In this document: positions 45,204-52,892 of the stretch, one piece after another
How the letters are laid out: every line of letters begins with the position of its first letter
Position numbering within the stretch: the first letter of the stretch is position 1
Source: Pseudomonadota bacterium
GTDB lineage: Bacteria > Pseudomonadota > Alphaproteobacteria > Rhizobiales > Rhizobiaceae
Reading direction: 5' to 3'
Assembly (NCBI GenBank): GCA_023404095.1
Contig: JAEYDD010000014.1
Span: 1 to 59,100 of the forward strand
Length of the DNA: 59,100 bases
Made by a program: the position numbers and the translations under genes
The notes under the pieces: generated by a model
Databases searched by the model: none
Seen by the model: the letters and a program-made list of their open reading frames with translations, nothing else
What the model was told of the DNA's origin: nothing

Positions 45204-46150
45204 AATAGTAATCCTAGCTGTTGAACAAAACTATGCACGAAATGGCATGGCGCAAGCCATTTGAAGGCCTGTGCCATGCCGAGATCTTTGACCGGTAGGT
45301 ATTGTGATGTCCGACATTAACAGGAGTGTGACAACGTTGCTGGGGTATAACGGAATGCGGTCTTCCGGAGCGGGGACCCGCAAATCGGTTGTAATGTGAC
45401 CCCTTGTGAATGCCGGAAGGATGGTCGGTGTGGGTCATGCGAGCATAGTTCGAAGACTTCGCCAGCGAGCGCTTGCCGGATTACGTGCCAGGGAGGCGGC
45501 GCGATAAGGCGCCGTGCTTTCAATCGCTTCATCCTGCATTTCGCATGGCATGAGTTTCAAAGAAACGGTTATGCCAGCTGAGAAAACCAGAGCAACCTGC
45601 CGGCAATGGGCTGTACTGGAAGAACTTTTGTGCCGGACCGAAGGTTATCGACTAGTCGCTCTGGAAGGTCGCAGCACGGCAACGCTCACACGCCCGTCCT
45701 GTCGAACTCTAGGGGCCATCGGGATGCCGGCGGATTACCGCTTCGCATGCAAATACAGTCCGCGAGGCAACGGCTGGTGCGTCGCGCCTGTGCCTTTGGT
45801 GGCGACGATGGCGAAGGGCTGCCCTTCGACGGCAATCATGCGTGCCTTCTTCAGCGTTGCCGTGTCGGCGAGGCGCACCAAGGTATGCCCCGCACCCGAG
45901 AGGTAACCTGCGAGCCTTCAAGAGGTCTCTGCTCGCGCGGCGTGCGCGCAGTTCACCCGCCGCGGCGTTTCCGGATACGTGCGGTCATTGGGCCATGCAG
46001 ACTGATGTATGTGGCGGCACAACCCCCGTATAATTGATGAGCTTGTGCGCGACTGGCAGTCTGATCCTCGAACGAATGGAACGACTTCCATCGTTGAAAC
46101 GGGCGGGGTCACCGCCGCAAAGCTCGCAAAGCAGGCGCAAAGGGCAAAAC
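45204..46150. other. Stretch without a supported gene
   Basis: About 950 bases. Several open frames exist but none has family-like composition with a ribosome site. The most protein-like is a minus-strand frame ending at about 45752 and reading GHTLVRLADTATLKKARMIA, then VEGQPFAIVATKGTG; it has no convincing start and may be a remnant of a short gene. A small inverted repeat lies near 45495. Confidence 0.4.
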
Positions 46151-46705
46151 ATGAAAGTTCTCACCGACAGAATTCTCTCCCAGGCTGCATTCTCCGCCGA
46201 GATTGACGTATCGATCGATCAGATCGACATTGCTGAGTGGCTCTTCACGCTTACGGAAGCGGAGTACCAGCGGTGCTGCGCGCCCGATCACATTGCCTGC
46301 GGCGTCACGGCCACAGACGACGGGCGCCGTATGTCGATCAACGTCGAGATGATCGGGACGGGGCTCGTTATCCAGCACTATATCGCGGAAGAAGCGTCGC
46401 CCACCTATTGCCGAATGAACTCTATCTCCGACGTGTTCACCGCTGCCGGACGCACGCAGGTCAACGTGATCTGGGAGCTTGTCGCCGAGCCGATCGAAGG
46501 TGGGCGCACGCGCTATACCAACCGCGTGACGTCACATCCGACAGATGCGTTTATGACCTTCATAGAGCAGCATGGCCAAACGTTCGAGCAGGCCGCGGCC
46601 GCGCGCCAGGCCGCCGGTGGGGACCACAATCGCCGGGAGACTCCGATGTTTGCGGCTAGTATCGCCCGCAGGGCGCATTACCGGTCGCAGGGCAGGGCCG
46701 CTTAA
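46151..46705 (+). CDS. Hypothetical protein, 184 residues (possible SRPBCC-like fold)
   Basis: Start ATG 46151 (MKVLTDRILSQAAFSAEIDV). The pattern IDIAEWLFTLTEAEYQRCCA, then SINVEMIGTGLVIQHYIAEE and NVIWELVAEPIEGGRTRYTN has the long antiparallel strands and final amphipathic helix of lipid-binding SRPBCC proteins. The fold is a guess from the strand pattern. The C-terminus is Ala/Arg-rich. Standing alone. Confidence 0.55.
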   Translation: MKVLTDRILSQAAFSAEIDVSIDQIDIAEWLFTLTEAEYQRCCAPDHIACGVTATDDGRRMSINVEMIGTGLVIQHYIAEEASPTYCRMNSISDVFTAAGRTQVNVIWELVAEPIEGGRTRYTNRVTSHPTDAFMTFIEQHGQTFEQAAAARQAAGGDHNRRETPMFAASIARRAHYRSQGRAA

Positions 46706-46807
46706 CCTCCTCGCAAATCTTCGGCGTACAGATCAACGGCGGCAACTTCGCGAGTCGAAGGAGCCGCCTTTCCCGGCCGACGATTGGCCACCGTCTGCGG
46801 CAGCGCG

Positions 46808-47113
46808 CTATCGCCGCTTTTGGCCGATACATCCTGAATGGACGGCATTCTGATTATTAAAGGCTGCAAGGATAAGAGGATAAGCCAGTATGGCAACTGC
46901 CGTACACACTTCCACCTGATCCCAGCCCGCTTGTATCGCTTGCCACACGATCTGCTGGAACGGGCCTTCCAGCGCTTCGGCGCACTCGGGAGGGCGGTCT
47001 GATGCGAAGTGCGGGTGCGGAGGGGAAATTTGAGCCAACGACGCAGCCTCGTCGGAGAACTTCTTCCTGACTGCCGGTGTGAGCCGGCTGCGGACATGTA
47101 GCGGCTGCTGCAA
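46808..47113 (-). CDS. Hypothetical protein, 101 residues
   Basis: TTG start at 47113. A helical protein, RLTPAVRKKFSDEAASLAQI, then CAEALEGPFQQIVWQAIQAG and WDQVEVCTAVAILAYPLILA. The last helix is amphipathic rather than membrane-spanning. No domain recognised. An overlapping frame on the same strand (46702-47097) is rejected for its composition. Confidence 0.55.
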   Translation of the reverse strand: MQQPLHVRSRLTPAVRKKFSDEAASLAQISPPHPHFASDRPPECAEALEGPFQQIVWQAIQAGWDQVEVCTAVAILAYPLILAAFNNQNAVHSGCIGQKRR

Positions 47114-47139
47114 TCCGCAAGGCCCGTCGAACTGGGAGG

Positions 47140-47397
47140 CTATTGCATCGGATCCGGAAAACGGCTCGAATAGAATTCGGCGCGAAACTCTAGACTGAGT
47201 TCGGCCAGGATTTCGCCGGTACCATCATAAATTCGCACCGAATACGGTCGCGCCTCGTCAGGAAGGCCATCCAAAGCCATGGCCGCGAGCGCTTTTCTCG
47301 CCTGCGCAACGGCGGATCCATAATCTTGCAGGTCGCATAGCTTATCCGGGCCAGAAGCGCCTTCACTGTCCGTCGTAGCAAACGAGAATTGCGGCAT
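47140..47397 (-). CDS. DUF6894-family small protein
   Basis: 85 residues from ATG 47397 (MPQFSFATTDSEGAS), chosen for GGGAG 5 bases upstream. The order F-x-F strand, LCDLQDYGSAVAQARKALAA helix, then YSVRIYDGTGEILAELSLEF matches the small DUF6894 proteins common and multicopy in rhizobia. The function is unknown; some are stress-related. Confidence 0.75.
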   Translation of the reverse strand: MPQFSFATTDSEGASGPDKLCDLQDYGSAVAQARKALAAMALDGLPDEARPYSVRIYDGTGEILAELSLEFRAEFYSSRFPDPMQ

Positions 47398-47485
47398 GCG
47401 CTCTCCCACTTCTGTTCCATCAGAACGAATGCCTGGCCCATCAGTTTCGTTGCGCAGCCAGTCTCAGGCGCGTAGATTTTCGCTC

Positions 47486-47707
47486 TTATTTCTTCCTCGA
47501 CGTTCGGGATTTCGGTTTTGGTACGATCGTCTCCTCAGCCGGCTCTCCCGCTTGCGCCTCCCGAAGCAGGCGAAGGCGTTCTGTCTTTTGTGCACGTTTC
47601 ACCGCCTCGGCAGCGATGATGTCCCGGGCGATCGCGTTCGTCTGAGCAGCTTTCTCTTCCGCCGACGATCTGGTCCGCTTGAACAATTCCTCTTTGGTGG
47701 CAGCCAT
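47486..47707 (-). CDS. Small charged protein next to rpsU
   Basis: 73 residues, highly charged and helical (MAATKEELFKRTRSSAEEKA; EAVKRAQKTERLRLLREAQ), ending in a Lys/Arg tail (KPKSRTSRKK). GGAGGAC precedes the ATG. It begins 16 bp after the stop of the S21 gene on the same strand, so the two are likely one transcript. A nucleic-acid-binding role is plausible from charge only. Confidence 0.65.
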   Translation of the reverse strand: MAATKEELFKRTRSSAEEKAAQTNAIARDIIAAEAVKRAQKTERLRLLREAQAGEPAEETIVPKPKSRTSRKK

Positions 47708-47723
47708 TCAGTCCTCCCTGTCG

Positions 47724-47966
47724 TCAGCGGCCTGCTGCGCGGAGCTTCTTCTTGGGGGCTGGCAGCAAACCTTCGCGCTGGGCCTTCTTGCGAGCGAGCT
47801 TGCGGGCACGCCGCACGGCCTCGGCCTTTTCGCGCACGCGCTTTTCGGACGGCTTTTCGTAGGCGCTACGCGCCTTCATCTCGCGGAAGATGCCTTCGCG
47901 CTGCATCCGCTTCTTCAAGACCCGCAATGCTTGTTCGATGTTGTTGTCTCTGACGATAACTTGCAA
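47724..47966 (-). CDS. rpsU: Ribosomal protein bS21
   Basis: 80 residues from TTG 47966 with AGGAG upstream; the conserved start (M)QVIVRDNNIEQALRVLKKRM fixes this unusual start codon. MQREGIFREMKARSAYEKPS and REKAEAVRRARKLARKKAQR are consensus. The 30S protein helps mRNA binding at initiation. Located beside cspA rather than in the usual single-copy setting, so it may be one of several rhizobial S21 copies, perhaps cold-related. Confidence 0.95.
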   Translation of the reverse strand: MQVIVRDNNIEQALRVLKKRMQREGIFREMKARSAYEKPSEKRVREKAEAVRRARKLARKKAQREGLLPAPKKKLRAAGR

Positions 47967-47991
47967 GATATCTCCTGATGCAGTCTGGCTG

Positions 47992-48279
47992 CTATTTCCT
48001 GGTTCTGATCGCGTTGGTCTTGACCCAGCTTCCAATCCCGCCGTTGTCCGATGCGCGGTGGGGCCGATGCACAGTTGCTGCCGATACGACCGTATCGATA
48101 TCGTCCTGCTCGATGCTGCGCTCAAAATTCTCGCTCGAAAACTGCACCCGATAACGGAGTGAGCCGCTCGTTTCCGGTAGCTGAGATATGATCCGTCCCG
48201 TTCCCTGCGGCTGCGTGCTGCCGAGCACTCGGGCTTTCAAAATAACGGTGTCGCCCGGACGATATTGGTGTCTTGGCAT
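47992..48279 (-). CDS. Conserved small protein between cspA and rpsU
   Basis: 95 residues from ATG 48279 (GGGAG 7 bases upstream). MPRHQYRPGDTVILKARVLG, GRIISQLPETSGSLRYRVQF then NFERSIEQDDIDTVVS suggests a small SH3-like beta barrel with a C-terminal basic tail. No family name recalled. 25 bp before the S21 start, so likely cotranscribed with it. Confidence 0.7.
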   Translation of the reverse strand: MPRHQYRPGDTVILKARVLGSTQPQGTGRIISQLPETSGSLRYRVQFSSENFERSIEQDDIDTVVSAATVHRPHRASDNGGIGSWVKTNAIRTRK

Positions 48280-48297
48280 GGAGAACTCCCATTGCCT

Positions 48298-48327
48298 AAA
48301 AATAAAAGGCCGGGCGCTAACCCGACC
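48298..48327 (-). terminator. Rho-independent terminator of cspA
   Basis: On the minus strand GGTCGGG, loop TTAGCG, CCCGGCC (one G-U pair) and then TTTTATTTTT. It separates cspA from the rpsU group. Confidence 0.8.
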
Positions 48328-48387
48328 TCTCAGTTTCACTCATCTACGCTGCCAGTACATCCGTGGTCAGCGCGACCGAGTGACAGT

Positions 48388-48597
48388 TCAAGCAGCCTGC
48401 AGATTGTCAGCGGAATTCTTTCCGGACTTGCGGTCTTGAACGATGTCGAAGCGAACCTTCTGTCCGTCGACGAGCGATCCGAGGCCGGCACGCTCAACCG
48501 CGGAGATGTGGACAAACACGTCGGTGCTGCCGTTGTCGGGCTCAATAAAGCCGAAGCCCTTGGTTGCGTTGAACCACTTAACTGTACCAGTATTCAT
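48388..48597 (-). CDS. cspA: Cold-shock protein, CspA family
   Basis: 69 residues from ATG 48597, preceded by AAGGAAATC. The single OB-fold has RNP1 KGFGFIEP and RNP2 DVFVHISAV, starting MNTGTVKWFNATKGFGFIEP. It melts RNA structure and is usually cold-inducible. The upstream 400 bases to 49000 contain no gene and could hold the long 5' leader seen in cold-shock mRNAs. Followed by a terminator. Confidence 0.95.
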   Translation of the reverse strand: MNTGTVKWFNATKGFGFIEPDNGSTDVFVHISAVERAGLGSLVDGQKVRFDIVQDRKSGKNSADNLQAA

Positions 48598-49000
48598 AAC
48601 GATTTCCTTTCGAAGCAATCGCTGTTGTTCCCGGCGATACCTTGCGGGATTAGATCGATGTTTGAGAGGAAATCCGACGGGAGCGAAGCTCTGGACCGGC
48701 GTCACAAGCAATGGTCGATAGGGGATATATAAACTCAATTTGGAATATTACAATGGTGCCATCGCCTTTTATTGGGAAGCTTCGCCGCGAAAGGTTCGTA
48801 AGATCTTGGTTTTGTGAAGAAGTTTATTTCCCAGAACGGTGGCGCTGGCCATCGCGGGCTGGACATGGGGCACGCGGGAAGCGCCCGAAAGAAGGACCGA
48901 CGTGAATGCCGCCGACCGACCACCGCACCGGTGCGCTCCGCTTGACGTGATCACATATTTGGCTTGTTCTGTGGTTTCCGGCAAACCGGAGGGACACTGA
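48598..49000. other. Intergenic region upstream of cspA
   Basis: No supported ORF. Contains the presumed cspA leader and promoter on the minus strand, and at 48984-49000 the ribosome site of the next plus-strand gene. AT-rich patches near 48730-48780 and 48805-48830 are the likeliest promoter areas, but I see no clear -35/-10 pair. Confidence 0.4.
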
Positions 49001-49345
49001 ATGGGCTACAGCGAGCAGGACAGAGACAGAGCGTTGCGCGAAGTGCCGATTTCCGTTCCAGACCCCGAGAAATGGCCCGAAGGGATTCGCCAAATCGGCA
49101 TGTCGGAGTTGAACAATCTGGGGATCGACAGAAAAGGCGCGTTCTATTGGAATGGTCGGTCCGTCAAGGTTCAGAAATTACTCGTCCTGTCATGGTGGCA
49201 GAAGGCTTCTGCTGTCATTGTGACGGTCACGGCCGCGCTTGTCGCCTTGAGCACAATCATTCAGGGGGTTGCCGCTTACAACGAATGGGCATGCACCGTC
49301 GGATGGCTGGCGGTTTGCCCGGCCGTTCCGCCCGTTCCGATGTGA
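49001..49345 (+). CDS. Hypothetical membrane protein, 114 residues
   Basis: ATG 49001 with GGAGGG 7 bases upstream. The first 65 residues are soluble (MGYSEQDRDRALREVPISVP; GIRQIGMSELNNLGIDRKGA). Then one membrane helix, ASAVIVTVTAALVALSTIIQ, followed by a short tail with two cysteines. Function unknown. It stops at a terminator just before the prophage attachment site. Confidence 0.65.
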   Translation: MGYSEQDRDRALREVPISVPDPEKWPEGIRQIGMSELNNLGIDRKGAFYWNGRSVKVQKLLVLSWWQKASAVIVTVTAALVALSTIIQGVAAYNEWACTVGWLAVCPAVPPVPM

Positions 49346-49376
49346 GCCCGCTTACCTCACAAGGTGCGGGCTTTTT
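49345..49376 (+). terminator. Rho-independent terminator
   Basis: AGCCCGC (49345-49351) pairs with GCGGGCT (49366-49372), with inner ACCT/AGGT pairs, followed by TTTTT. Confidence 0.82.
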
Positions 49377-49490
49377 CATGCGCCACGGAACGTGGGAGTT
49401 TCAGGAAAACCCCTAAAAATCACGGGTAAGATGCGGAAAGTGATGGCGCCTGAAAAAGGGGCTAGGGTACACCATACCCCCTGTAATATA

Positions 49491-49538
49491 TGGTGCCCCC
49501 ACCAGGACTCGAACCCGGGACCCCCTGATTACAAATCA
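49491..49538 (-). other. tRNA-Thr(UGU) 3' fragment, attachment site
   Basis: Minus strand: the 3' part of an anticodon arm with loop TTTGTAA (anticodon TGT), the variable region, T-arm GGGTTCGAGTCCT and TGGGGGC-A-CCA. The 5' half (acceptor and D-arm) is absent; homology ends near 49536 within the anticodon stem, where an A-G mismatch appears. The integrase lies on the side of the missing half, as expected for the att site distal to the intact tRNA. Confidence 0.85.
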
Positions 49539-49594
49539 TGACCGAAGCCCTGATAATTCAGGGTTTCTGTGGTCCATGTTGCAGTCATGTCGCA

Positions 49595-50836
49595 TCAAGC
49601 GAGCACGAAGTCCGATGCTGCAGCAAGCTCCGAGCCGTCATCATCCCGCGGGAAGAGATGGCCATAGGTGTCCATCGTCATCGCGATAGTCGAGTGCCCC
49701 ATGCGCTCCTGGACCACCTTCGGCGGCAGCCCAAGCCCGCCATCCTCCCGACGATTGATGCACCACGACGCGAACCAGTGGCGCAGGCAATGCAGGCCGG
49801 AATACTTCGACCCGAGCACTGGCTTGCCTTTCTTGTCGAACTCCCCCGTCTCTACCGCTACGCCGGCCGCCACCCATGTCGGATGCAAGCCGCGCCTCAG
49901 GATGTTGTTGAGCTGCTCGACCTTGCCGCTTCCGTTCGGGAAGACGAGGTCGTGCACCATCACCGGCTTGCCTTCGTCATCCATTTTCCCCGTGCTCTTC
50001 TTCGGGCAAGCCAGCTTCCATTCCCGCAGGGTGTTGATGACCAGGGGAGGGGCCGGCACGGTACGTTCCCCTGAGATCGACTTAGGCTGACCCAAATCGT
50101 TGAAGCGATCGGCCCGCTGGTGCACCTTGATCTCGCGCTTCTGCAGATCGACGTCTTTCCACCTCAGCCCGCGCAACTCGGAAGCCCGAAGGCCGCAGAA
50201 CGTTGCCGTCAGAAGGAGAGGGCGCCAGCGGCCATCAGCAGCCGCCAGGAGCGCTTTCACCTCCTCACGCGTGGGAATGTCTACCCCGACCTTCAATCGG
50301 CCCTTCTGGCGCTTCTCCTGCCGGTCTGCGCCTCGTCCTCGACGGGCACGCATCTCCCGGGCGGCATTGCGCACCACGAGCCCTCGCTCCTGCGCGTCAG
50401 CCAGCATCGTCCCCAGCGACGTCAGCACCCGCTTCGTCATCGATGCCGAGCGCCCGTTCTCCCTCAACTGATCTTCGAAGGCCCGCAGCCGCGCCGTCGT
50501 CAGCGCGTTCAGGCGCTGGGTCCCGATAAACGGAATGATGTGCAGGCGCAGCGTGCGCTCATAATCCTCGATCGAAGACCGTTCCAGCCCCGCCGCATTC
50601 GTCGACGCGATCCAGAGCTTGCTCGCCGCCTCGACCGTCACCGTCTCCCGATCGGCGACGTGCGTCCCCTCCCTAACCTCGACAGAGGCCGTAGCGGCGA
50701 AGGCATCGGCTGCCTTCTTCAGCTTGAAGGTTTTCAGTCGGCGCTTGCCGCTGGTGTCGGTATAGTCAACGACCCACGCGGTTTTCTCTTCGCCCTTCGG
50801 TGTGGTCCACGCGCGCTTTCGAACAGACATGCTCAC
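49595..50836 (-). CDS. Tyrosine-type site-specific integrase
   Basis: 413 residues, GTG start overlapping the repressor stop (GTGA). N-terminal arm-binding and SAM-like core-binding domains (residues 1-170) precede the catalytic domain with Arg in CGLRASELRGLRWKDVDL, H-x-x-R in LHCLRHWFASW and the nucleophile in TMDTYGHLF near residue 393. It inserts the element into the tRNA-Thr 3' end 57 bp away. Length and residues are complete, so it may be active. Confidence 0.94.
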   Translation of the reverse strand: MSMSVRKRAWTTPKGEEKTAWVVDYTDTSGKRRLKTFKLKKAADAFAATASVEVREGTHVADRETVTVEAASKLWIASTNAAGLERSSIEDYERTLRLHIIPFIGTQRLNALTTARLRAFEDQLRENGRSASMTKRVLTSLGTMLADAQERGLVVRNAAREMRARRGRGADRQEKRQKGRLKVGVDIPTREEVKALLAAADGRWRPLLLTATFCGLRASELRGLRWKDVDLQKREIKVHQRADRFNDLGQPKSISGERTVPAPPLVINTLREWKLACPKKSTGKMDDEGKPVMVHDLVFPNGSGKVEQLNNILRRGLHPTWVAAGVAVETGEFDKKGKPVLGSKYSGLHCLRHWFASWCINRREDGGLGLPPKVVQERMGHSTIAMTMDTYGHLFPRDDDGSELAAASDFVLA

Positions 50837-51102
50837 TTGTCCACGTTGTAAGGATCGCGCCCACGGGACAAATCCCAGAGTACACCAACCTTATATTCGA
50901 GATCTTCTATCTTTCTTCCCAGTTCTCCCGTGTACTCGTAAATATTCACGTATTCGTCCTCCTCCGAGATTGTCCGCTCGAGTCTGCTGACGATTTCAGC
51001 GTTAAGGGAGCGCCCGTTCTCTTTCCCCTTATCTATCAAGCGGTCGCGCACCCAAGTCGGAAGACGCAACGTCAGCCTGACCTCATCCAGATCTTCAGCC
51101 AT
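50833..51102 (-). CDS. Arc-family ribbon-helix-helix DNA-binding protein
   Basis: 89 residues from ATG 51102 (AGGGGAA upstream). EVRLTLRLPTWVRDRLIDKG and NGRSLNAEIVSRLERTISEE form the Arc/MetJ ribbon-helix-helix. The C-terminal part is a short coiled coil (GELGRKIEDLEYKVGVLWDL). It is divergent from the excisionase, with GACAC half-sites between, so it probably represses the lytic or excision promoter and its own gene. Confidence 0.85.
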   Translation of the reverse strand: MAEDLDEVRLTLRLPTWVRDRLIDKGKENGRSLNAEIVSRLERTISEEDEYVNIYEYTGELGRKIEDLEYKVGVLWDLSRGRDPYNVDK

Positions 51103-51138
51103 TTCGATTCCCCTGCAGCAAAAAACGTCTGCACCATT

Positions 51139-51187
51139 ACGACACCGTATTGACACCGGCAATGATGCGACACTATCTTGGTGTCGT
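51139..51187. promoter_or_regulatory. Operator-like array of GACAC half-sites
   Basis: ACGACACC at 51139, TTGACACC at 51150, GCGACACT at 51168 and the inverse GGTGTCGT at 51180-51187. The outer copies form an inverted repeat. The array covers the promoter between the divergent repressor and excisionase genes, as expected for a ribbon-helix-helix operator. Confidence 0.6.
51150..51178 (+). promoter_or_regulatory. Sigma-70-type promoter for the excisionase operon
   Basis: TTGACA at 51150-51155, 17-base spacer, CTATCT at 51173-51178, close to the rhizobial consensus. Starts about 34 bases before the excisionase ATG and overlaps the GACAC sites. Confidence 0.6.
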
Positions 51188-51211
51188 TATGGTTACCGGA
51201 GATTAAACCCA

Positions 51212-51412
51212 ATGACAACGGACAACAGAACCCAGTCGTCAAACCTCGATCTGCTTTGGGAGGTGGAGGAGATTGCAAAAGTCATCGGTAGGACGCCGAG
51301 ACAAACCTTCCACATGCTCTCAAAGGGTGAACTCCCCGCCAAGAAGGTCGGCGGCCGCTGGGTCGCGGAGCGGGGCAAGTTGATCGCCTTCTTCCTGGAG
51401 ACCGCAGCATGA
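51212..51412 (+). CDS. Excisionase/MerR-like helix-turn-helix protein
   Basis: 66 residues. LDLLWEVEEIAKVIGRTPRQ, then FHMLSKGELPAKKVGGRWVA is the winged helix-turn-helix of the Xis/HTH_17 type, with the conserved GRWVA wing. It probably directs excision or early regulation. Overlaps the Rha-like gene by 4 bp. Confidence 0.82.
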   Translation: MTTDNRTQSSNLDLLWEVEEIAKVIGRTPRQTFHMLSKGELPAKKVGGRWVAERGKLIAFFLETAA

Positions 51413-52110
51413 GCGCGCTCGCCCTCACACCCATCACCATGTCCAGCCGCGAGATCGCGGAACTGACGGCGAAGCAGCATCAGCACGTTAAGCGCGACAT
51501 CGAAAAGATGCTCGTGGAGCTTGGCGAAGATGCGTCCAAGTTTGGACACATCTATTTCGACAGCATGAACCGCGAGCAGACCGAATATCGGCTCGATCGC
51601 GAGCTGACTGAAATCCTCCTCCTCGGCTACAGCACGACGCTTCGCCGGAAGGTGCTCGCACGTTTGCGGGAGCTTGAGGGCATCCTTGCAGACCCGGCCA
51701 AGGCCCTGACCGATCCGACCGTGCTTCGGACCATCCTTCTGCAGAACGTGGAGAAGGTGATCGCGCTCGAAGCTGAGGTGAACGAGCTCCGCCCGGCGCA
51801 GGAAGCACTTGAGCGCATCGCTACGGCCGACGGCTCTCTCTGCATCACAGAGGCGGCAAAGGCCCTTCAGCTTCGGCCGAAGGATCTATTCCAGTGGCTT
51901 CGCCAGAACGGGTGGATCTATCGCCGCCCCGGCGCCGGTCATGACCTCGGCTATCAGTCGAAGACGACGGCCGGTCTTCTTGAGCACAAGGTGACGACGG
52001 TTCTCCGCGGAGACGGGTCGGAAAAAGTGACCGAGCAGGTTCGGATCACATCCAAGGGCCTCACGAAACTCGCCAGCCTGATTAAACCGGCGATAGCGAG
52101 GGTCGCATGA
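51409..52110 (+). CDS. Rha/KilAC phage regulatory protein
   Basis: 233 residues. N-terminal Rha domain: TMSSREIAELTAKQHQHVKR, DIEKML, and LDRELTEILLLGYSTTLRRK. A KilAC domain follows from about residue 140: SLCITEAAKALQLRPKDLFQ, then WLRQNGWIYRRPGAGHDLGY and TSKGLTKLASLI. Such proteins act as antirepressors or lysogeny switches in temperate phages. Full length; ATGA overlaps on both sides. Confidence 0.9.
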   Translation: MSALALTPITMSSREIAELTAKQHQHVKRDIEKMLVELGEDASKFGHIYFDSMNREQTEYRLDRELTEILLLGYSTTLRRKVLARLRELEGILADPAKALTDPTVLRTILLQNVEKVIALEAEVNELRPAQEALERIATADGSLCITEAAKALQLRPKDLFQWLRQNGWIYRRPGAGHDLGYQSKTTAGLLEHKVTTVLRGDGSEKVTEQVRITSKGLTKLASLIKPAIARVA

Positions 52111-52460
52111 TCGCGGCTGCTCCGAAAAACGAAAGGCCCGGCACCGCTGCAACGGTTGCCGAGCCTGTGTCCAACCCAACCGGAGAGCAGGAAATGAACA
52201 AGGCAGTTAATACCATACAAGGCGGCCCACCGGCAACACTCGCCGACCTATTCGAGGAACCGATCGACGGCGCCCACCGGATGGCTTCGATCCTTGCGCG
52301 CCTGCTGGAGGGTGCCCTCGGTAAGGACTTGGCGCAATATCGACGTCCCGACTGCTATCACCTCACTCGCGATCAGGTCGAAGACATCATGTTTTCGATC
52401 TACCAGACCCAGGATTTCATCAAGCAAATCCAGACCGCGCTCGAGGAGGCAGTCCAATGA
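52107..52460 (+). CDS. Phage hypothetical protein, 117 residues
   Basis: ATG 52107 overlaps the Rha stop. The first 29 residues are low-complexity; a second ATG at 52194 (MNKAVNTIQGGPPATLADLF), preceded by GGAGAGCAGG, may be the main start. The core is helical (RMASILARLLEGALGKDL; DIMFSIYQTQDFIKQIQTAL). No family recognised. Confidence 0.65.
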   Translation: MIAAAPKNERPGTAATVAEPVSNPTGEQEMNKAVNTIQGGPPATLADLFEEPIDGAHRMASILARLLEGALGKDLAQYRRPDCYHLTRDQVEDIMFSIYQTQDFIKQIQTALEEAVQ

Positions 52461-52891
52461 CCAGCCTCACTCGCCGCCAGTCGCTCGGCCTTCTCGCCGG
52501 CGCCACCATCCCGCCGACAGCGGTCGTCGCCGTCGCCGCAGTCACCGCCTCGGCCGAGGAACGCTTCGCCTACCATCTGGCGGAGTTCCAGAAGGCCGCG
52601 GAAGAACTCGATCCCAACATCAGGAGGTGGAACCTTGTCCATCCCGAGGATGGAGAGACGCGCGGCATTTCGATCGTTTCTCGTCGCTGGACCGGCGAAT
52701 ACCTAGGCGACGGGATCTATGAATATGCCGAGCCTTCAGTGACCGGCGTGCGATGCAAGTATGAGGTCCGACTTCGTTCGGATCTCTTTGATGGGGAGCG
52801 AGCCTTCGACGTCGGGAACACGATGGAGCGGCGCGTCCTCACCGAGACTGCTCTGCGGACCTTCGTCGGCCGCAAGATCGGGGGGCTTTGA
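52457..52891 (+). CDS. Phage hypothetical protein with twin-arginine-like N-terminus
   Basis: 144 residues. The start TSLTRRQSLGLLAGATIPPT resembles a Tat signal (R-R-x-S-L-G-L) with a hydrophobic stretch ending ASAEE near residue 34. The rest is a soluble domain with strands (WTGEYLGDGIYEYAEPSVTG; VRCKYEVRLRS). Unusual for an early phage gene; export is inferred from the motif only. Coupled to its neighbours. Confidence 0.65.
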   Translation: MTSLTRRQSLGLLAGATIPPTAVVAVAAVTASAEERFAYHLAEFQKAAEELDPNIRRWNLVHPEDGETRGISIVSRRWTGEYLGDGIYEYAEPSVTGVRCKYEVRLRSDLFDGERAFDVGNTMERRVLTETALRTFVGRKIGGL

Positions 52892-52892
52892 G

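Noticed and set aside
45514..45906. Plus-strand open frame of 130 codons between the GT2 gene and the 184-residue protein
   Set aside because: No ribosome site at a sensible start and no protein-like pattern; a minus-strand fragment in the same place reads slightly better but lacks a start.
49491..49570. Complete tRNA-Thr
   Set aside because: Only the anticodon-to-CCA part is present; no D-arm or 5' acceptor strand follows. CCCTGA-TAAT-TCAGGG at 49549-49564 is a separate small palindrome.
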